Part shown: positions 23,475 through 34,907 of the stretch, one piece after another
How the letters are laid out: each line of letters starts with the position of its first letter
How positions within the stretch are numbered: the first letter of the stretch is position 1
Assembly: GCA_036244855.1 (NCBI GenBank)
Contig: BQKZ01000064.1
Location: 1-64,000 of the forward strand
Length of the DNA: 64,000 nucleotides
Source: Temnopleurus reevesii
Lineage: Eukaryota; Echinodermata; Echinoidea; Temnopleuroida; Temnopleuridae
Direction: 5' to 3'
Program-made: the position numbers and the translations under genes
The notes under the pieces: generated by a model
Database searches by the model: none
Seen by the model: the letters and a program-made list of their open reading frames with translations, nothing else
Told to the model about the DNA's origin: nothing

Positions 23475-23755
23475 AATTTGAAAAGCCGCTCTTCAAGCAA
23501 AACATCATGTCCATCGACCAGATCAAACTTGGCCTACGACTGACGGGACGCGTGGTGAACGCTGTGCACTTTGGGGTCTTTGTGGACATTGGGGTAGCAG
23601 ACTCCGGCCTTTGTCATCGCAACCAGATGGCCCATCATATACTCAAGGGAAGAGTCCTGGGGCCGGGGGATAAGGTAGAGGTGGAGGTCGCCAGTAAGAA
23701 GCTGACGAACCAGGGAAAGTGGAATATTGGTTTGAGACTTGTAGGTGTAAGCTAA
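23475..23755 (+). CDS. SRBD1: SRBD1-like terminal exon (S1 RNA-binding domain)
   Basis: A strong acceptor (polypyrimidine ... CTCCTGCAG, AG at 23473-23474) is followed by an open frame to TAA at 23753-23755. The product reads FEKPLFKQNIMSIDQIKLGL, then LTGRVVNAVHFGVFVDIGVA and ends WNIGLRLVGVS, an S1 (OB-fold) domain: GRV-x(4)-FGVFVDIG, then LGPGDKVEVEV. In Tex/SRBD1 proteins the S1 domain is C-terminal after the YqgF and HhH regions, and the preceding PLFKQ linker fits. Only this exon is visible, on the strand opposite to the other two genes. A different S1 protein is possible but less likely. An AATAAA at 24662-24667 is a candidate polyadenylation signal. Confidence 0.8.
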
Positions 23756-23804
23756 AGATCTCAAATCGAGTATAATATTTGTCTGCATATTTTTGTATTT
23801 TACA

Positions 23805-24005
23805 ATCCACTCTCTCCCTCTCACCCCTTCTTTCTTGCTTTCCCCAACTTTCTCTGTCTCTCTCCATTCTCTCCCCCCCCCTTCTTTCTGTCTCTCCCTC
23901 TCTCCCTCTCTTTCCATTTCCCTCTCCCTCCTTCCTGTATTCACATTCTCTCCTTCCCTTTCCAATCCTGTCTCTCCCTCGCTTCCCTCTATCTCTCCCC
24001 CAAAT
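23805..24005. repeat. CT-rich low-complexity tract
   Basis: About 200 bp of pyrimidine-rich imperfect CT/CCT repeats (purine-rich on the minus strand) in the SRBD1 3' flank. The long open frames across it on both strands are compositional artefacts. Confidence 0.9.
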
Positions 24006-24039
24006 GTATATTTTTCCTCCCGATCCCTTTCGCTCTTAC

Positions 24040-24120
24040 CAACTGAGTAAGCACTAATGCAAAGCGCCTTGAGCACTCAGCATAGTGGGTATGTGCGCTA
24101 TATAAATTGCATGTTGTCAT
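24040..24120 (+). mobile_element. SINE tail fragment
   Basis: GCAAAGCGCCTTGAGCACTC ... GCGCTATATAAATTGCATG matches the tail of the tRNA-derived SINE at 16745-17035. It lies directly after the CT-rich tract, as do similar tails elsewhere in the window. Confidence 0.6.
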
Positions 24121-25189
24121 TCCAGCAATATTTGTCAGAATGTAATTTTTTATTGCTTTTCTTTTCCTTCTGAAGGTGTGGAAGTTTTTTAAAAAGAATG
24201 TGTACATACATGACGGGCATTGTTAGTTTAAATGAGGCTCTTAGTCTCAAAGGAAACCTCCAAAATTCCCTGCCCCACACAGATGTGTTTCAGTTTTAGG
24301 TTTTTCTATATGCAAATTCAACTTCTGAGCACTGTAAGAAAAGGAGGCCAAACTTGAAGGAGGGGGGGGGGGCTTCCATAGTGGAACAAGAGCACTTTTC
24401 AATAGGTTTAGCTCTAAGCCCATTGCATTGCTATGTCAGTACGGAGATATTCTATAGACAGAAATACCTGAAGACCCCTCCCCGTTATTATTAACGGGGA
24501 ATTAACATGAAAATTAACACCCACCCTGAATTTGTATATGAGATGAAATGTAAGGCTTTGTATGCTCAATATGTCAATATTTTGAGGTTTTTCATATGCT
24601 TTTGTGCATGTACCAAAAGCCAAAATTTTGAATACTTAAAGTCTCGTAAATAAGACCCATGAATAAAGTCAATGTAAGCAGAAATGCCAGCCATTCTGGA
24701 ATATGCACAGGGTAAAAATTGAAATGTGAATAATGTAACAGCTTAACGAAGGTGCAAGATAACAATAAGCAAGAGCCTCTGTCAGCCACTCGCTTGTGAT
24801 GAAAGCGTTTGATTTATATGGAAATACAGTTCAAGCATAGTCCAGCATGGTTGGCAACTCTGTCATTAGTGGAGGAAGAAACTCTGTCAGGGTATATAGG
24901 TGCAATGCCTTATGGTGCTAATTTCTGAAAAACAGATCTGGGGAATATTTCATAGCTGCCAACTGTTACTAAATTTTGGTAATTATTATTAATTTGTGTT
25001 AAATCCGGTAAAGGTTACCAAATTTTCCAACATAAACACCTTGCACTTCAATGTAAAATATGAGAAGTTTACTAATTTGTTTCAGAATTATTACTAATAT
25101 CTATTGACTCATGTTGGCAGCTATGATTATGGTGCTAATTTCTGAAAACAGATCTGGGGAATATATTACCCGTATCATCCCCATGACAT

Positions 25190-27225
25190 CTGAAAAAATG
25201 TTTTGGGTATACATGGTGTTTTGTAAAAGTTATCAATTTGTTGAGTTGCCATGAAGAATGTTCAGAAAGAGTATCAAAGATACAGTGATTGAAAAGTATA
25301 TGTTGATCTTTACTTTTCCCTTCTTTTTTAATTCATAATGCTTTAAATCAGAAAGGATGGATATATGAAAAGTAAAGAAATGGCTATTATGCATTTCTAA
25401 ACAGGTAGGTTTGTTGTACCAAAGAACTTGATTTCCAATCGAGTTTTATATTCTGTACAAAAGTTAGTGTTGAGGATCTTGAATGAAGATTGGTACTACT
25501 AATTTAATTCAATGCGATGAAGAATATTTGGAAAAGGTGTCGGAGATACAGTGATCAAGAAGAATTATGTTGCAATTTTGTTTGCCTTCTTTTTTAACGT
25601 ATGATCATGGTTATAAACCAGAAGGAGATGAAAAGAATAGAAAAGATATGGATATTATGAAGATCTAAATACATAGTTTTGTTGTACCAAGGAACTTGAT
25701 TTCCAATCAAGTTTATGTATGAAAATGAGGATTGAGGGTCTTAAATAAACATTGGTACTGCTACTTTGTTAAGTTGCTATTAAGAATAATAGGTAAAGGT
25801 ACTGTTATGCCCATTACATGACATTTTAGGCATAAAGTTGTCAATTTGTTAAGATGCTATGAAGAATGTTAGAAGAAGGAACAAATGTACCTTGTACCAT
25901 ACAGTGATCAGAAGGTATATGTTGCTACATGTATTTCTTTTGCCTATATTTCTTTTATTCATGATGGTTGTACACAAAAAAGGAATAAAAAGGATAGAAA
26001 AGATATGGAAAGTGAAAAAATAGATATTTTGCATTTCTAAACAGATAGGTTTGTTGTACCAAAGAAATTGATGTCCAATTGAGTTTCATATTCTGTACAA
26101 TAGTTAGTGTTGGGGGTATCCAATGGGCATTGGTATTGTGCTGCTACTTTGTTAAGATGCTTTGTTAAGAATAATAGGAAAAGGTATCAAAGATACAGTT
26201 ATTGAAAATAGGCGGGTTTATTATATATTCAAATTTATGTGCGTTTAACGTAGTTACGCGATATTCTATAGGCTGGTTGATAACAATAAGACTACAATAC
26301 TTGGAATCCAGTTTGTTGCTATGTCGGGCAAGCCTCGGGCAAGCTTTTGGGTTGTCAAGAACTACCGTTGTGTTAGAGGTATGCATAAAATTTGCATCTA
26401 TTAGTAAACCCGCCTATTGTGTATTGCAATTTATTTTGCCTATTTTTTTTTAATTTCATGATGGTTGTACCATACAGTGATCAGAAGGTATATGTTGCTA
26501 CATGTATTTCTCTTGCCTATATTTTTTTTTTTATTCATGATGGTTGTACACCAAAAAAAGAATGAAAAGGATAGAAAAGATATGGAAAGTGAAAAATAGA
26601 TATTTTGCATTTCTAAACAAGTAGGTTTGTTGTACCAAAGAAATTGATTTCCAATCGAGTTTTGTAAAAAAGTTAGTATTGAGGGTATTCAATGAACATT
26701 GGTATTGTGCTGCTACTTTTTTAAGATGCTTTGTTAAGAATAATAGGAAAAGGTATCAAAGATACAGTTATTGGAAATTGTGTGTTGCAATTTATTTTGC
26801 CTATTTTTTTTTAAATCCATGATGGTTGTAAACCAGAAAGGAATGAGAAGAAGCGAAGAGTATCTAAAATGTGAAGATATCTATATTGCACAGATCTTAA
26901 CAGGTATTTTGGTGATACCAAAGATCTTTCAAATAAAGTATTATATTCTAAACAAAAGTTACTATTGAGGGTCTTGAATGAATATTGATATTGCTATGAA
27001 AATGCTATGATGAATGCAAGATAAGGTATCGAAGATACAGAGATCGAAAAGTATATGTTGCAATTTCTTTTGGCTTCTTTTGATTTGTAAACCAGAAAAG
27101 GGAATGAAAAGAATGAAGAAGATGTGAAAAATGAAGAAATGGATATCATGCATATCAAAATAAGTAGTTCCAACAAAAATTGGTGTTTTGGGTGTTGAAT
27201 GAACATTGATACTACTATAGAGTGT
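25190..27225. repeat. Degenerate tandem array, ~250-330-bp units
   Basis: About seven imperfect units, each with the ordered blocks 'aatgttagaa..ggtatcaaagatacagtgattgaaaagtatatgttgcaattt', a T-rich 'cctattttttt..ttcatgatggttgtaaaccagaaaggaatgaaaagaat', 'gaagaaatggatattatgcatttctaaacaggtaggtttgttgtaccaaagaacttgatttccaatcgagttt' and 'acaaaagttagtgttgagggt'. Units differ by many substitutions and indels. A MITE interrupts the array at 26207-26418. No gene. Confidence 0.75.
26207..26418. mobile_element. MITE with AATAGGCGGGTTTA inverted repeats
   Basis: AATAGGCGGGTTTA (from 26207) and TAAACCCGCCTATT (to 26418) are perfect inverted repeats around a non-coding core. It interrupts one unit of the 25.2-27.2 kb array, so it inserted after the array formed. 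Confidence 0.8.
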
Positions 27226-27775
27226 ATACTACATTTATTTTTCAAGTTTAGAATGAATATTCATCCTAGAGTAGGTTTAAAGAGTAAAAGTACACAGAAA
27301 TGAAGGTTTTTACACTGTAGTCTGAGGAAAGACCAGGCATATTTGTTTTCAAATCAGTAAGTGTTTATATAATATATATTTTTTGTGAATAAGAATTGAA
27401 CAAATTTTTAGATTGGAGAAGCAAAAAAGATTTATATTCCACTATTTATTGTGAACATTTCCTGTTGACATAAGGCGCTGTAAATCATTGTAAAAACAAA
27501 AAATACTTTTCTTTTTAGCATCCTAAAATTTCAAATGTGACCTTACTTGAACAAGAACAAGTGATTCATTTTTACGTATTATTTTTCAAAAGACAGACAT
27601 TGAAGCAGATTAAAAAAAACTCTTTTAAAAGAAATTTCATTTTAGATAATTTGTCATAATTTTTTTGTAGAAGAAGCATGTAGGAGTAGCATAAGAAATG
27701 CACTAAAGATCATTAATGTATCTGTGTTTACACCGGTGACATTTTGCCCTAAATTGTCCTTCAAAGGGGTAGATT

Positions 27776-27918
27776 GTAGGGGGAGAGAGGGTAGAATGAA
27801 GTGGGAGAGACGGTAGAATGAAGCGGGAGAGAGGGTAGAATGTAAGGGGAGAGAGGGTAGAATGAAGCGGGAGAGAGGGTAGAATGTAGGGGGAGAGAGG
27901 GTAGAATGAAGGGGGAGA
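27776..27918. repeat. 22-bp minisatellite
   Basis: About six units of GGGAGAGAGGGTAGAATGAAGC with minor variants (TAAG, TAGG and AAGT endings). The minus-strand open frame rich in Ser/Pro/Leu over it is an artefact. Confidence 0.9.
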
Positions 27919-28639
27919 CGTGCATACGCTATCTTTCTTTCGTGACTGTGTTTCTCCCATTCTTTCTCTCTCTCTCTCCAAAATTATCGCTCGAGTCGGA
28001 TGAAAGAAAACTACATATTCATTAAATCATTTGATTAAATTATAATGGAAATAGTATAACCTTGTAAAATCTCCACTAGAATTAAAGAATCTGAAATAGA
28101 TTTTTTAACAGTAATATATGACACAAAGAGAACAATCCTTCAAAATAAATCCTCCAGCACAAGTGGAGCCATGAGAAATTCTACGAAATAAAAGTTTCCA
28201 TGCTGTAAGGGAGGGACGGTTCTTTGAAAAATCAGCAAGTAAATAACTGGTTTTAGCTAATATTTATTTGGCAAAACCAGTTTCTATAATAAGCATAATA
28301 TACATCTCATCTAAAGGTCCTCCATTCATAGAACAAATAAAATCTTCCATTTTATCTCAGGCTCACTAGTTTTGTATCAATTAGTGTATAGCATATAAAA
28401 TATATTTCGTTATTGTATAACAATATTTTACCTTTAAAATGTTATGTAACCATACATAAAGCTAGTGTTTTAACAAAATAGAAAAAATAGCTTCAACTAG
28501 ATGAATCATCGACTGCACGCAGTCGAAACTTATGCCTCTGCCATCACACGATCAGAAAGATATCACTGCTTGTTCCATGCCATCAGAAATCAGAAACATG
28601 TTTGGTGAATTTACAAATTTGGGCACTGTGAACTTTGAC

Positions 28640-29510
28640 CCTGTGAACTTAAATCTCATCAGGTCTTCCCCACATGCTACATGTAATACATAATTGACCT
28701 AAGTTTGAAAGAAATTGGTTTAATTTTTATGATGTTAGAGCAATAACAAACTTTTATCCCCTGTGACCTTTGACCTTTGATCCCCTCTCATTCTAACATG
28801 CCAGTGCGTCTACATTATCAAACTAGGTTTGGCAGAAATCGGCTCACTTTAATGTTTTGGGTGATTTTTACAAGCTTTTTGCCCTTTGACCAACTGCACC
28901 CAAAATCTAATCAGTTTATCCTCCCATGCTTGTACATTAATGAGCTAGGTTTGGTAGAAATTGCTTCACTTTTTCTGAAGTTATGGCGGTAACAAGCTAT
29001 TTTTGGTGATTTTTTTTACAAGTTTCGGGGTCTGCGACCTTTGACTCCCTGAACCAAAAATCTAATCAATTTATCATCCCATGCTTGTACATTAATGAGC
29101 TAGGTTTGGTAGAAATTGGTTCACTTTTTCTGAAGTTACGGCAGTAACAAGCTATTTTGGGTGATTTTTTTTTACAAGTTTCGGGGTCTGTGACCTTTGT
29201 CTCCCTGAACCAAAAATTTAATCAATTTATCATCCCATGCTTTTACCTTATTGAGCTAGGTTTGGTAGAAATTGCTTCACTTTTTCTGAAGTTACGGTAT
29301 AGTGGTAACAAGCTATTTTGGGTGATTTTTTTACAAGTTTTGGGGTTTTGTGGCCTTTGACCTTTGACCCCCTTTCATTCTAACATGCCTATACATACTT
29401 GAGCCAAGTTTGGTTAAAATCCATCCAGCAGTTGCAAACAAGTTTCGGGTGCACAGGCACGGACGGACGGAAGGACAACCCGAAAACATAATGCCTCCGG
29501 CATAGAAATG
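28640..29510 (-). repeat. DR1-bearing tandem-unit repeat, reverse orientation
   Basis: Same family as 13160-13825 on the other strand. Units of about 120 bp contain 'tgacctttgacc', 'catcccatgcttgtacattaatgagctaggtttggtagaaattggttcactttttctgaagttacgg' and 'gtaacaagctattttgggtgattttt'. It ends at GGACGGACGGAAGGACAACC and ATGCCTCCGGCA. Assembly duplicate at 36200-37085. Confidence 0.75.
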
Positions 29511-29519
29511 TCAGACACT

Positions 29520-31000
29520 TATCGAACTTTCCGCAAGCTTTTCGTTATTTGATATAGAATTGAAGTCTGCATTGTGCACGACGTACCCTGTTTATGATTC
29601 ACATGGAGATCAAACATTGAGCGTTTCAACACAAGCTACCTTAACCTCTTCAAGAACACAGGACATTAAAGTGGATTTTAAGCAGCCTGTATAAACAAAT
29701 ACATTTTTTCCTTTTTCATGATAAGACATGATAGTGTTTTAGATGTCTATAGAAGCATATCTATAAAACATGCTAAGATGACAGATAAATGATATCTCTA
29801 GTATAGTTGCTGCAAAAAAAAAATGATCGGAAAACAGCACTGGCCATTCAAAATTACTGTTGCATGCACAATTAAAGGTTGACAAAATTCTATGAAAGTC
29901 CTTATCAACACACACTTCAATTTGAATGAAACATTTTTTTTCAGATGAATTGTTATTAGTAAAAGGGGAAATCCAGATGATTTATCATAGAAATATCTTA
30001 TACACCTTAAAAATCAAAGAAGATTTTCGCTCCTCTTCTGATATTTAAACTCCAATTTTATGATTGTAATTTCCACTAGGAACTATGCAATGTTATTGAT
30101 GCAGTCTCCTTGACATGTGTGGAATTTTCCTACAGAAATTGTTGCAAGATACTGATGTGGCAAGAATTATATGTTCAAATCACAATCGTTCTTTTCTTTT
30201 TCAAACCTGACTCATACGATAACTTGTCATCAACTTTTGCTTAAATGCATTATCTAGTGATTACGCAGCCCTCTAAAAGCAGGGTGAAGAAAGAAAGTCA
30301 GATCTTTTCAGAAAACATGAAGATATCTGCTTTGTATGATATCTATATCAAATTATCATCTGGACTTCCCCTTTAACCAAAAGAAAAGAAAGCAATAAGT
30401 TCAAACATTGCTCATAAACAATATATGAAGAGTACATGCATATGTGCTGTAGTTTTGAGAAGGCATCACGTGAAAATATTGATGACCAAAAAAAGTTTAT
30501 GCTTAGACAACACTCAATATCGGGGTCTCCTGTTTCATTATCTATATAACATAAATATTTCATGATACCAGTAAATAGGTTTCTTCTTCTCATACACATT
30601 GTACAAATACACAACACTATCTTTAGGAGTGTGAAACCCAATTTGTCATCAATCACTCTCACATAATTATCTTATTTTTCCTAATCTACTATAATTAAGA
30701 AAACCTAGCCTTGGTTTTTAGTGTACAGTTTACCTCATTTACATCACATTTATATTTCATGATATTTAGAGAGTTTTGTACAAAAGTATAAAGTAAAAGC
30801 ATGTTCTGAAATGCCATATATTTATAAACATACTCATATTTCCTTTTTTTCTCTAATATTCTACTTAACATTAAGAAAACCTAGCCTGTAATACTGATGC
30901 TTCTAAAGAAATTGAAAGAATTTGATTAATGCAGCTCATTTGCATCAAATTTCAGTGACATTTCAAATTGCTATGAAATTGTCCATTGAGAATTTACAAC
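29520..31000. other. Region downstream of the UBR gene
   Basis: AT-rich intergenic sequence without recognised exons. The motif 'attaagaaaacctagcct' occurs near 30693 and 30871 as part of a diverged ~175-bp direct repeat ('atttacatcacatttat...' against 'atttgcatcaaatttca...'). Duplicated at 37097-38580. Confidence 0.4.
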
Positions 31001-31001
31001 T

Positions 31002-31007
31002 TTTATT
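31002..31007 (-). promoter_or_regulatory. Putative polyadenylation signal of the UBR gene
   Basis: AATAAA on the minus strand (plus strand TTTATT) is the first canonical hexamer I find after the stop codon at 32358. If used, the 3' UTR is about 1.35 kb and contains the whole array of terminal exon copies. Confidence 0.45.
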
Positions 31008-31737
31008 TCACCTCAAATTTTCTTACCCGTAGGATGTATTGGAATACTCAGCTCAAAAGGGCAGAAGGTGAGCTGATATTAGTTTGAGGGCATAATGATT
31101 ACCTTCAAACTGTCGGAAATGTGACGTCATGGGGAACATTATCACGGTATCTACTTATTCTAATGGTCAACCAAGATACTGTGCAAAAGCCAGAGTCTGT
31201 GAATACGGGTTGCTATCGACTCATCCAGAATCTTCACCAAGTATCCAAACAATATATTGTCATGGTAACTACATTTTCGGCAAGGGCCCAAATTCTGAAA
31301 AACTGTGTTATCTTCTATATTAGCAAAAATATGTTAATTGTGATAACAAGTCTAAATTACGATGCGCCATTGGTTAATCTTTGTGCAATGTCTGTAGTTC
31401 TGACTTATGGTTGAAAGAGACCTTTGCGCATCCACCAATATAATAAGTACTTATTGCGCGTAATTAGCTTTTGTTATGACAGTTAATATCGGTTTTCCTT
31501 AACACTGAAGTTAACAGTTTTCAGGATTTGGGCCAAGTTGATTGGGTACAACAGAGTCTGTGAAGCCTGTTTGTTATCGACTCAGTCTGAATATTCATCC
31601 GGTATCCAAATGATACATTCTCAATTCCTGCTGACTGTAAGGCAGATACTATGTGACAGTCATAATTTGTGAAGCCTGTACAGTGCTAGTCAGGTATAAA
31701 AATGTTCATCAAATATCTACTTATATTGTCATGGTAA

Positions 31738-31831
31738 CTACATATTCTGCCAGTTGATGAGTGGAGAGACGCCTTCAAGTTTCCTTTTAATGGTTGCCTG
31801 GATATCATGCGACAGCCTTAATTTGTGAAGC
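31738..31831 (-). pseudogene. Terminal exon copy A, open and splice-competent
   Basis: On the minus strand AG|G CTT CAC AAA ... ATG TAG. Preceded by GTACAG, it begins with the same phase as the true last exon, so the penultimate exon could splice to it. It would add LHKLRLSHDIQATIKRKLEG and VSPLINWQNM. Duplicate at 39315-39408. No transcript evidence is available. Confidence 0.6.
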
Positions 31832-31891
31832 CTGTACGCTGTTGACCAGGTATAAACGTTCATTCAATATCCAAGTATGTTGTCATGGCAA

Positions 31892-31990
31892 CTACATATT
31901 CTGCCAGTTGATGAGAGGAGAAGCGCCTTCAAGTTTCATACTAACGGTCATCTGGATACCGTGCGACTGCAACAGCAACAATTTGTGAAG
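31892..31990 (-). pseudogene. Terminal exon copy B, open but acceptor out of phase
   Basis: Reads LHKLLLLQSHGIQMTVSMKL then EGASPLINWQNM-stop. It carries a short codon-multiple insertion (CTG TTG), so the frame survives. The flank is ACAAG|CTTCAC, lacking the extra G, so splicing there would shift the frame. Confidence 0.6.
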
Positions 31991-32042
31991 CTTGTACGCT
32001 GTTTACCAGGTATATAAATGTTCAAATATATTGCCATGGTAA

Positions 32043-32143
32043 CTACACATTCTGCCAGTTGATGAGTGGAGAGGCACCTTCAAGTTTCCAACTAACAGTT
32101 GCTTTTATACTATGCACCATGCGACAGCTATAAATTGTTAAGC
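32043..32143 (-). pseudogene. Terminal exon copy C, disrupted
   Basis: An in-frame TAG follows LNNL and indels break the remaining frame. The NWQN coding block survives in another frame. It is the only one of the four nearest copies that is clearly dead. Confidence 0.6.
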
Positions 32144-32203
32144 CTATACGCTGTTGACCAGTGATAAATGTTAATCCAATATCCGAGCATATTGCCATGG
32201 TAA

Positions 32204-32297
32204 CTACATATTCTGCCAGTTTATGATTGGAGAGGCGCCTTCCAGTTTCCTACTAACGGTTGCCTGTATAGGGTGCGGCAGCCATAAATTGTTAAGC
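32204..32297 (-). pseudogene. Terminal exon copy D, open and splice-competent
   Basis: Reads LNNLWLPHPIQATVSRKLEG then ASPIINWQNM-stop, with ATACAG|G giving the correct phase. It is the first copy after the true stop codon and the one closest to it in sequence. Duplicate at 39781-39874, where Q of NWQNM is L. Confidence 0.6.
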
Positions 32298-32357
32298 CTG
32301 TATGCTGTTGACCAGGTATAAATGTTCATCCAATGTCCAAGTATGTTGTCATGGCAA

Positions 32358-34907
32358 TTACATATTTTGCCAATTTATGATCGGAGAGGCGCCTTCAAGT
32401 TTCCTACTAACGGTTGCCTGGATACCGTGTGACAGCCAGAGTTTGTGAAGCTCACTGTAACACTCCTTGCTCAGATGTAAAGGGTTGCCACGCCTTGAGG
32501 GATAAAAAGAAATTCAAGGTGCATTAAATTAAGGTGGAAGAGGCATACAAATAATCTTGTGACTAAGGCTTCACAGTACAACGAGTTATTTTTCTTGGAA
32601 ATGTGAGTGGTCCTGAAAAGGACCTACTCACTCTCTACATTTCGATGGGCATGCTCTCATCATAAAATCTTGCCTGAGATGAGATCTTCAGGAGAAGTTT
32701 ACAAGAAAATGCTCATTGAGACGTCGAGAGTGGATAGGGCCTTTTCTCATAGCTGCCGACATGAGCCAGAAGAAATTAGAAATAATTCTGATAGAAATTA
32801 GTAATCTTCACATATTTTACATTGAAGTGAATGGTGCTCATATTGGAAAAATTCTTTGCTAGAAAAAAATCTTAACCAGGTTTGACACCAAACTCGACAA
32901 ATCTGAGGCCAAAATAAGTAATGATTACTAAAAACAGTTGGCAGCTACGTTTTCTAGACCACTCGCATTTCCAAGAATTATAAATGATAAGCCTTCTACT
33001 CATTGTTCATCTGGGAGTGAAAACAAATAATCTTAATGAAAAACCCTAAAATACAAAATCTAATTAGCTGTCTCATGATGGAGCAAAAAATAGAAATTGC
33101 ACAATCCTCAACTTCATATGCAGACAATGTCAAATCTATGTTGTGAATTTGAAACACCAATCAGTATAGAATTGAAAATTGTACCAAGAGCACTGGGGAC
33201 TAAGGAAATGACGTCTTTCAATATCAGGGTCAAACATATTTTGGAAAGAATCTTGTACCCTTATTATAAATTTGCCATTAATCCATTTTCACAATTCTTT
33301 GTCCGCAAGTACGTCACAGGCTCTGCCAAATTTGCAGACCACACAGATCCCCACCAGCAGCAGGGATCGTGATATCATTGAGAATATAACAATGCGTAAC
33401 TTTTGAACGGATGATCCAATTTTGCCCAAATTTTAACATTTCATTCATCTGATTCGTCTTCATTCTAGGAGAGCACGATAATCCAAGGGGTTGGTCCCCT
33501 TTAAAAGTATAAGAAATTTAACTCACCTCAGACCAGGATCAGGCTCTCCATACTCATCTAGATAGGGTGGGGTGTACGAACATCCTTGACTCTTTCCTGA
33601 CATCAGTAAAAGATTACATTCTCTCACTCTGTAAAAATGACATAATATAATCATAAGCCATTGAATTCCATTGTAAAATTTGAATTTTCATTCTGGTTAT
33701 TTCACCACTAGGATGAATCCAAAATTTCATAATCATATTTCATTCTAGTAAAAATTAGGACCACAATCACCTGAGGGAACCATATAATTATGAAAAGTCA
33801 AATTATTTTGGGAAAGTCATGACATACATATTACAGGCAGCTCTTCCTAAATTAATCTCCTGGGACATTACAAAATCTGTTTGATGTAGGAAAAATTTGA
33901 CTGAGAAGACCTAGATAAAAAAGGGATGACAAATGATTTTTTTTTTAATTCCATAGACTTAGGGAATCATTTGACTTGGGGAAGAGAGTAGAACTTGCTA
34001 TGGGTTCTGCCTGCATCCTCCTCCATAGAATAGAGCCATTAACAACTGCATGCCAAGCCTCTATTGTTATCTTATCTACTCGTTCCGCTGCATGCTGCCC
34101 CCTTTACATTTGGCACATAGTTTTATGTTCTTCTCGGTGATATGCAGCTAAATATTTCATTCATACACACTACAGTTCACAGAGAGACATTAAATAAAAA
34201 CAATATCAAGTTCAAAATATGCGTCTTTACCTTAGAAAGACTCCTGATCCAGCACCACACATGATAGCATGCGCTGTGCAAGCTCCAACCGATTCACCAT
34301 TAATCTCTCTCTGACAGCAGTAGCTCTGAGAACACACCACAGTGCCACACACAAGGCACATGGCTGGTGCTCGACTATCACTCTGGGTTGTACTATTTCC
34401 ACGTGGGCACCTAAGCAAACATAAGCAAAAGACATCATATTGAAAATAGGATATCAGCTTAGACGGTGTTGTTCAGTTATTGTGCATATTATTGAGCAAA
34501 TTCAAGAACATTTTTTAATGCACACTTGCAGTTTACATCACAGGCTTCGTACATACTGACTGTAGGTCCAATCACGCTCTCGATGGTCGAAATAAGATTT
34601 GGTCCCGAACGTTGAGCGAGACTTGAAACAAAATTGTCACCAAAAATTACAGCGCGAGCTTCTCGCGTTTCTGACTTCTTGCGAAAAATGCTGAGGGGGG
34701 GGGGCGGGCCTAAACAGCCCCCTCCCCTCAACATCTTTCGGCGGAGATCAGAAGGGGGGGCCAAATAAGCCCCCCTTCCCCCATGGACTGAAGTGATCGA
34801 AAGACAAAAGATACCCAAAGTTTACTTACGCAAATAATGACCTGTCATTCATGAGATCACTGTAGTCTCGAGGCAATTCAATCAGCTGGTTGATCTCAAT
34901 AGGATAC
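32358..34907 (-). CDS. UBR1/UBR2-like C-terminal exons, left contig copy
   Basis: Duplicate or allelic copy of the last four UBR exons: u 34907-34830, v 34410-34231, w 33628-33527, x 32493-32358 (stop TAA 32358-32360). It is fully open and phase-compatible, and differs from the right copy by Asp/Glu in the PYLDDYGE motif (DEYGE here). It is cut off upstream by the contig join at 35486, so it is not a separate gene. Confidence 0.85.
33300..33510 (+). repeat. Interspersed repeat family A, copy in the UBR intron
   Basis: Contains 'gcagcagggatcgtgatatcattgagaatataac', 'taacttttgaacggatgatccaattttgccc', 'ttcatctgattcgtcttcatt' and 'ggttggtcccctttaaa', matching copies at 3610, 10110 and 19955. Assembly duplicate at 40877-41090. 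Confidence 0.6.

Larger units (their letters stand above)
31130..32357 (-). repeat. Tandem array of copies of the UBR terminal exon
   Basis: Downstream of the true last exon, the plus-strand block 'catggtaactacatattctgccagttgatgagtggagaggcgccttcaagtttcctactaacggttgcctggataccgtgcgacagc...tttgtgaagcctgtac' repeats with a 152-160 bp period. CTTCAC-equivalent positions are 31830, 31990, 32142, 32296 and, in the true exon, 32450. More decayed copies extend to about 31130. Copies A, B and D keep an open frame to the same NWQNM-stop. The other contig carries the same array at 38710-39934. Confidence 0.85.

Noticed and set aside
23534..24076. 180-codon Glu/Arg-rich minus-strand frame
   Set aside because: Antisense to the SRBD1 exon and the CT-rich tract; compositional artefact.
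30348..30662. 104-codon minus-strand frame (also at 37928)
   Set aside because: AT-rich, Cys/Phe-rich by composition, no splice context or known domain; appears twice only because of contig redundancy.
34489..34818. 109-codon minus-strand frame (also at 42065) as a UBR exon
   Set aside because: It lies in the intron between exons u and v, which join in phase without it. It contains a G-rich/C-rich inverted pair (GGGGGGG/CCCCCC) and has no family similarity.
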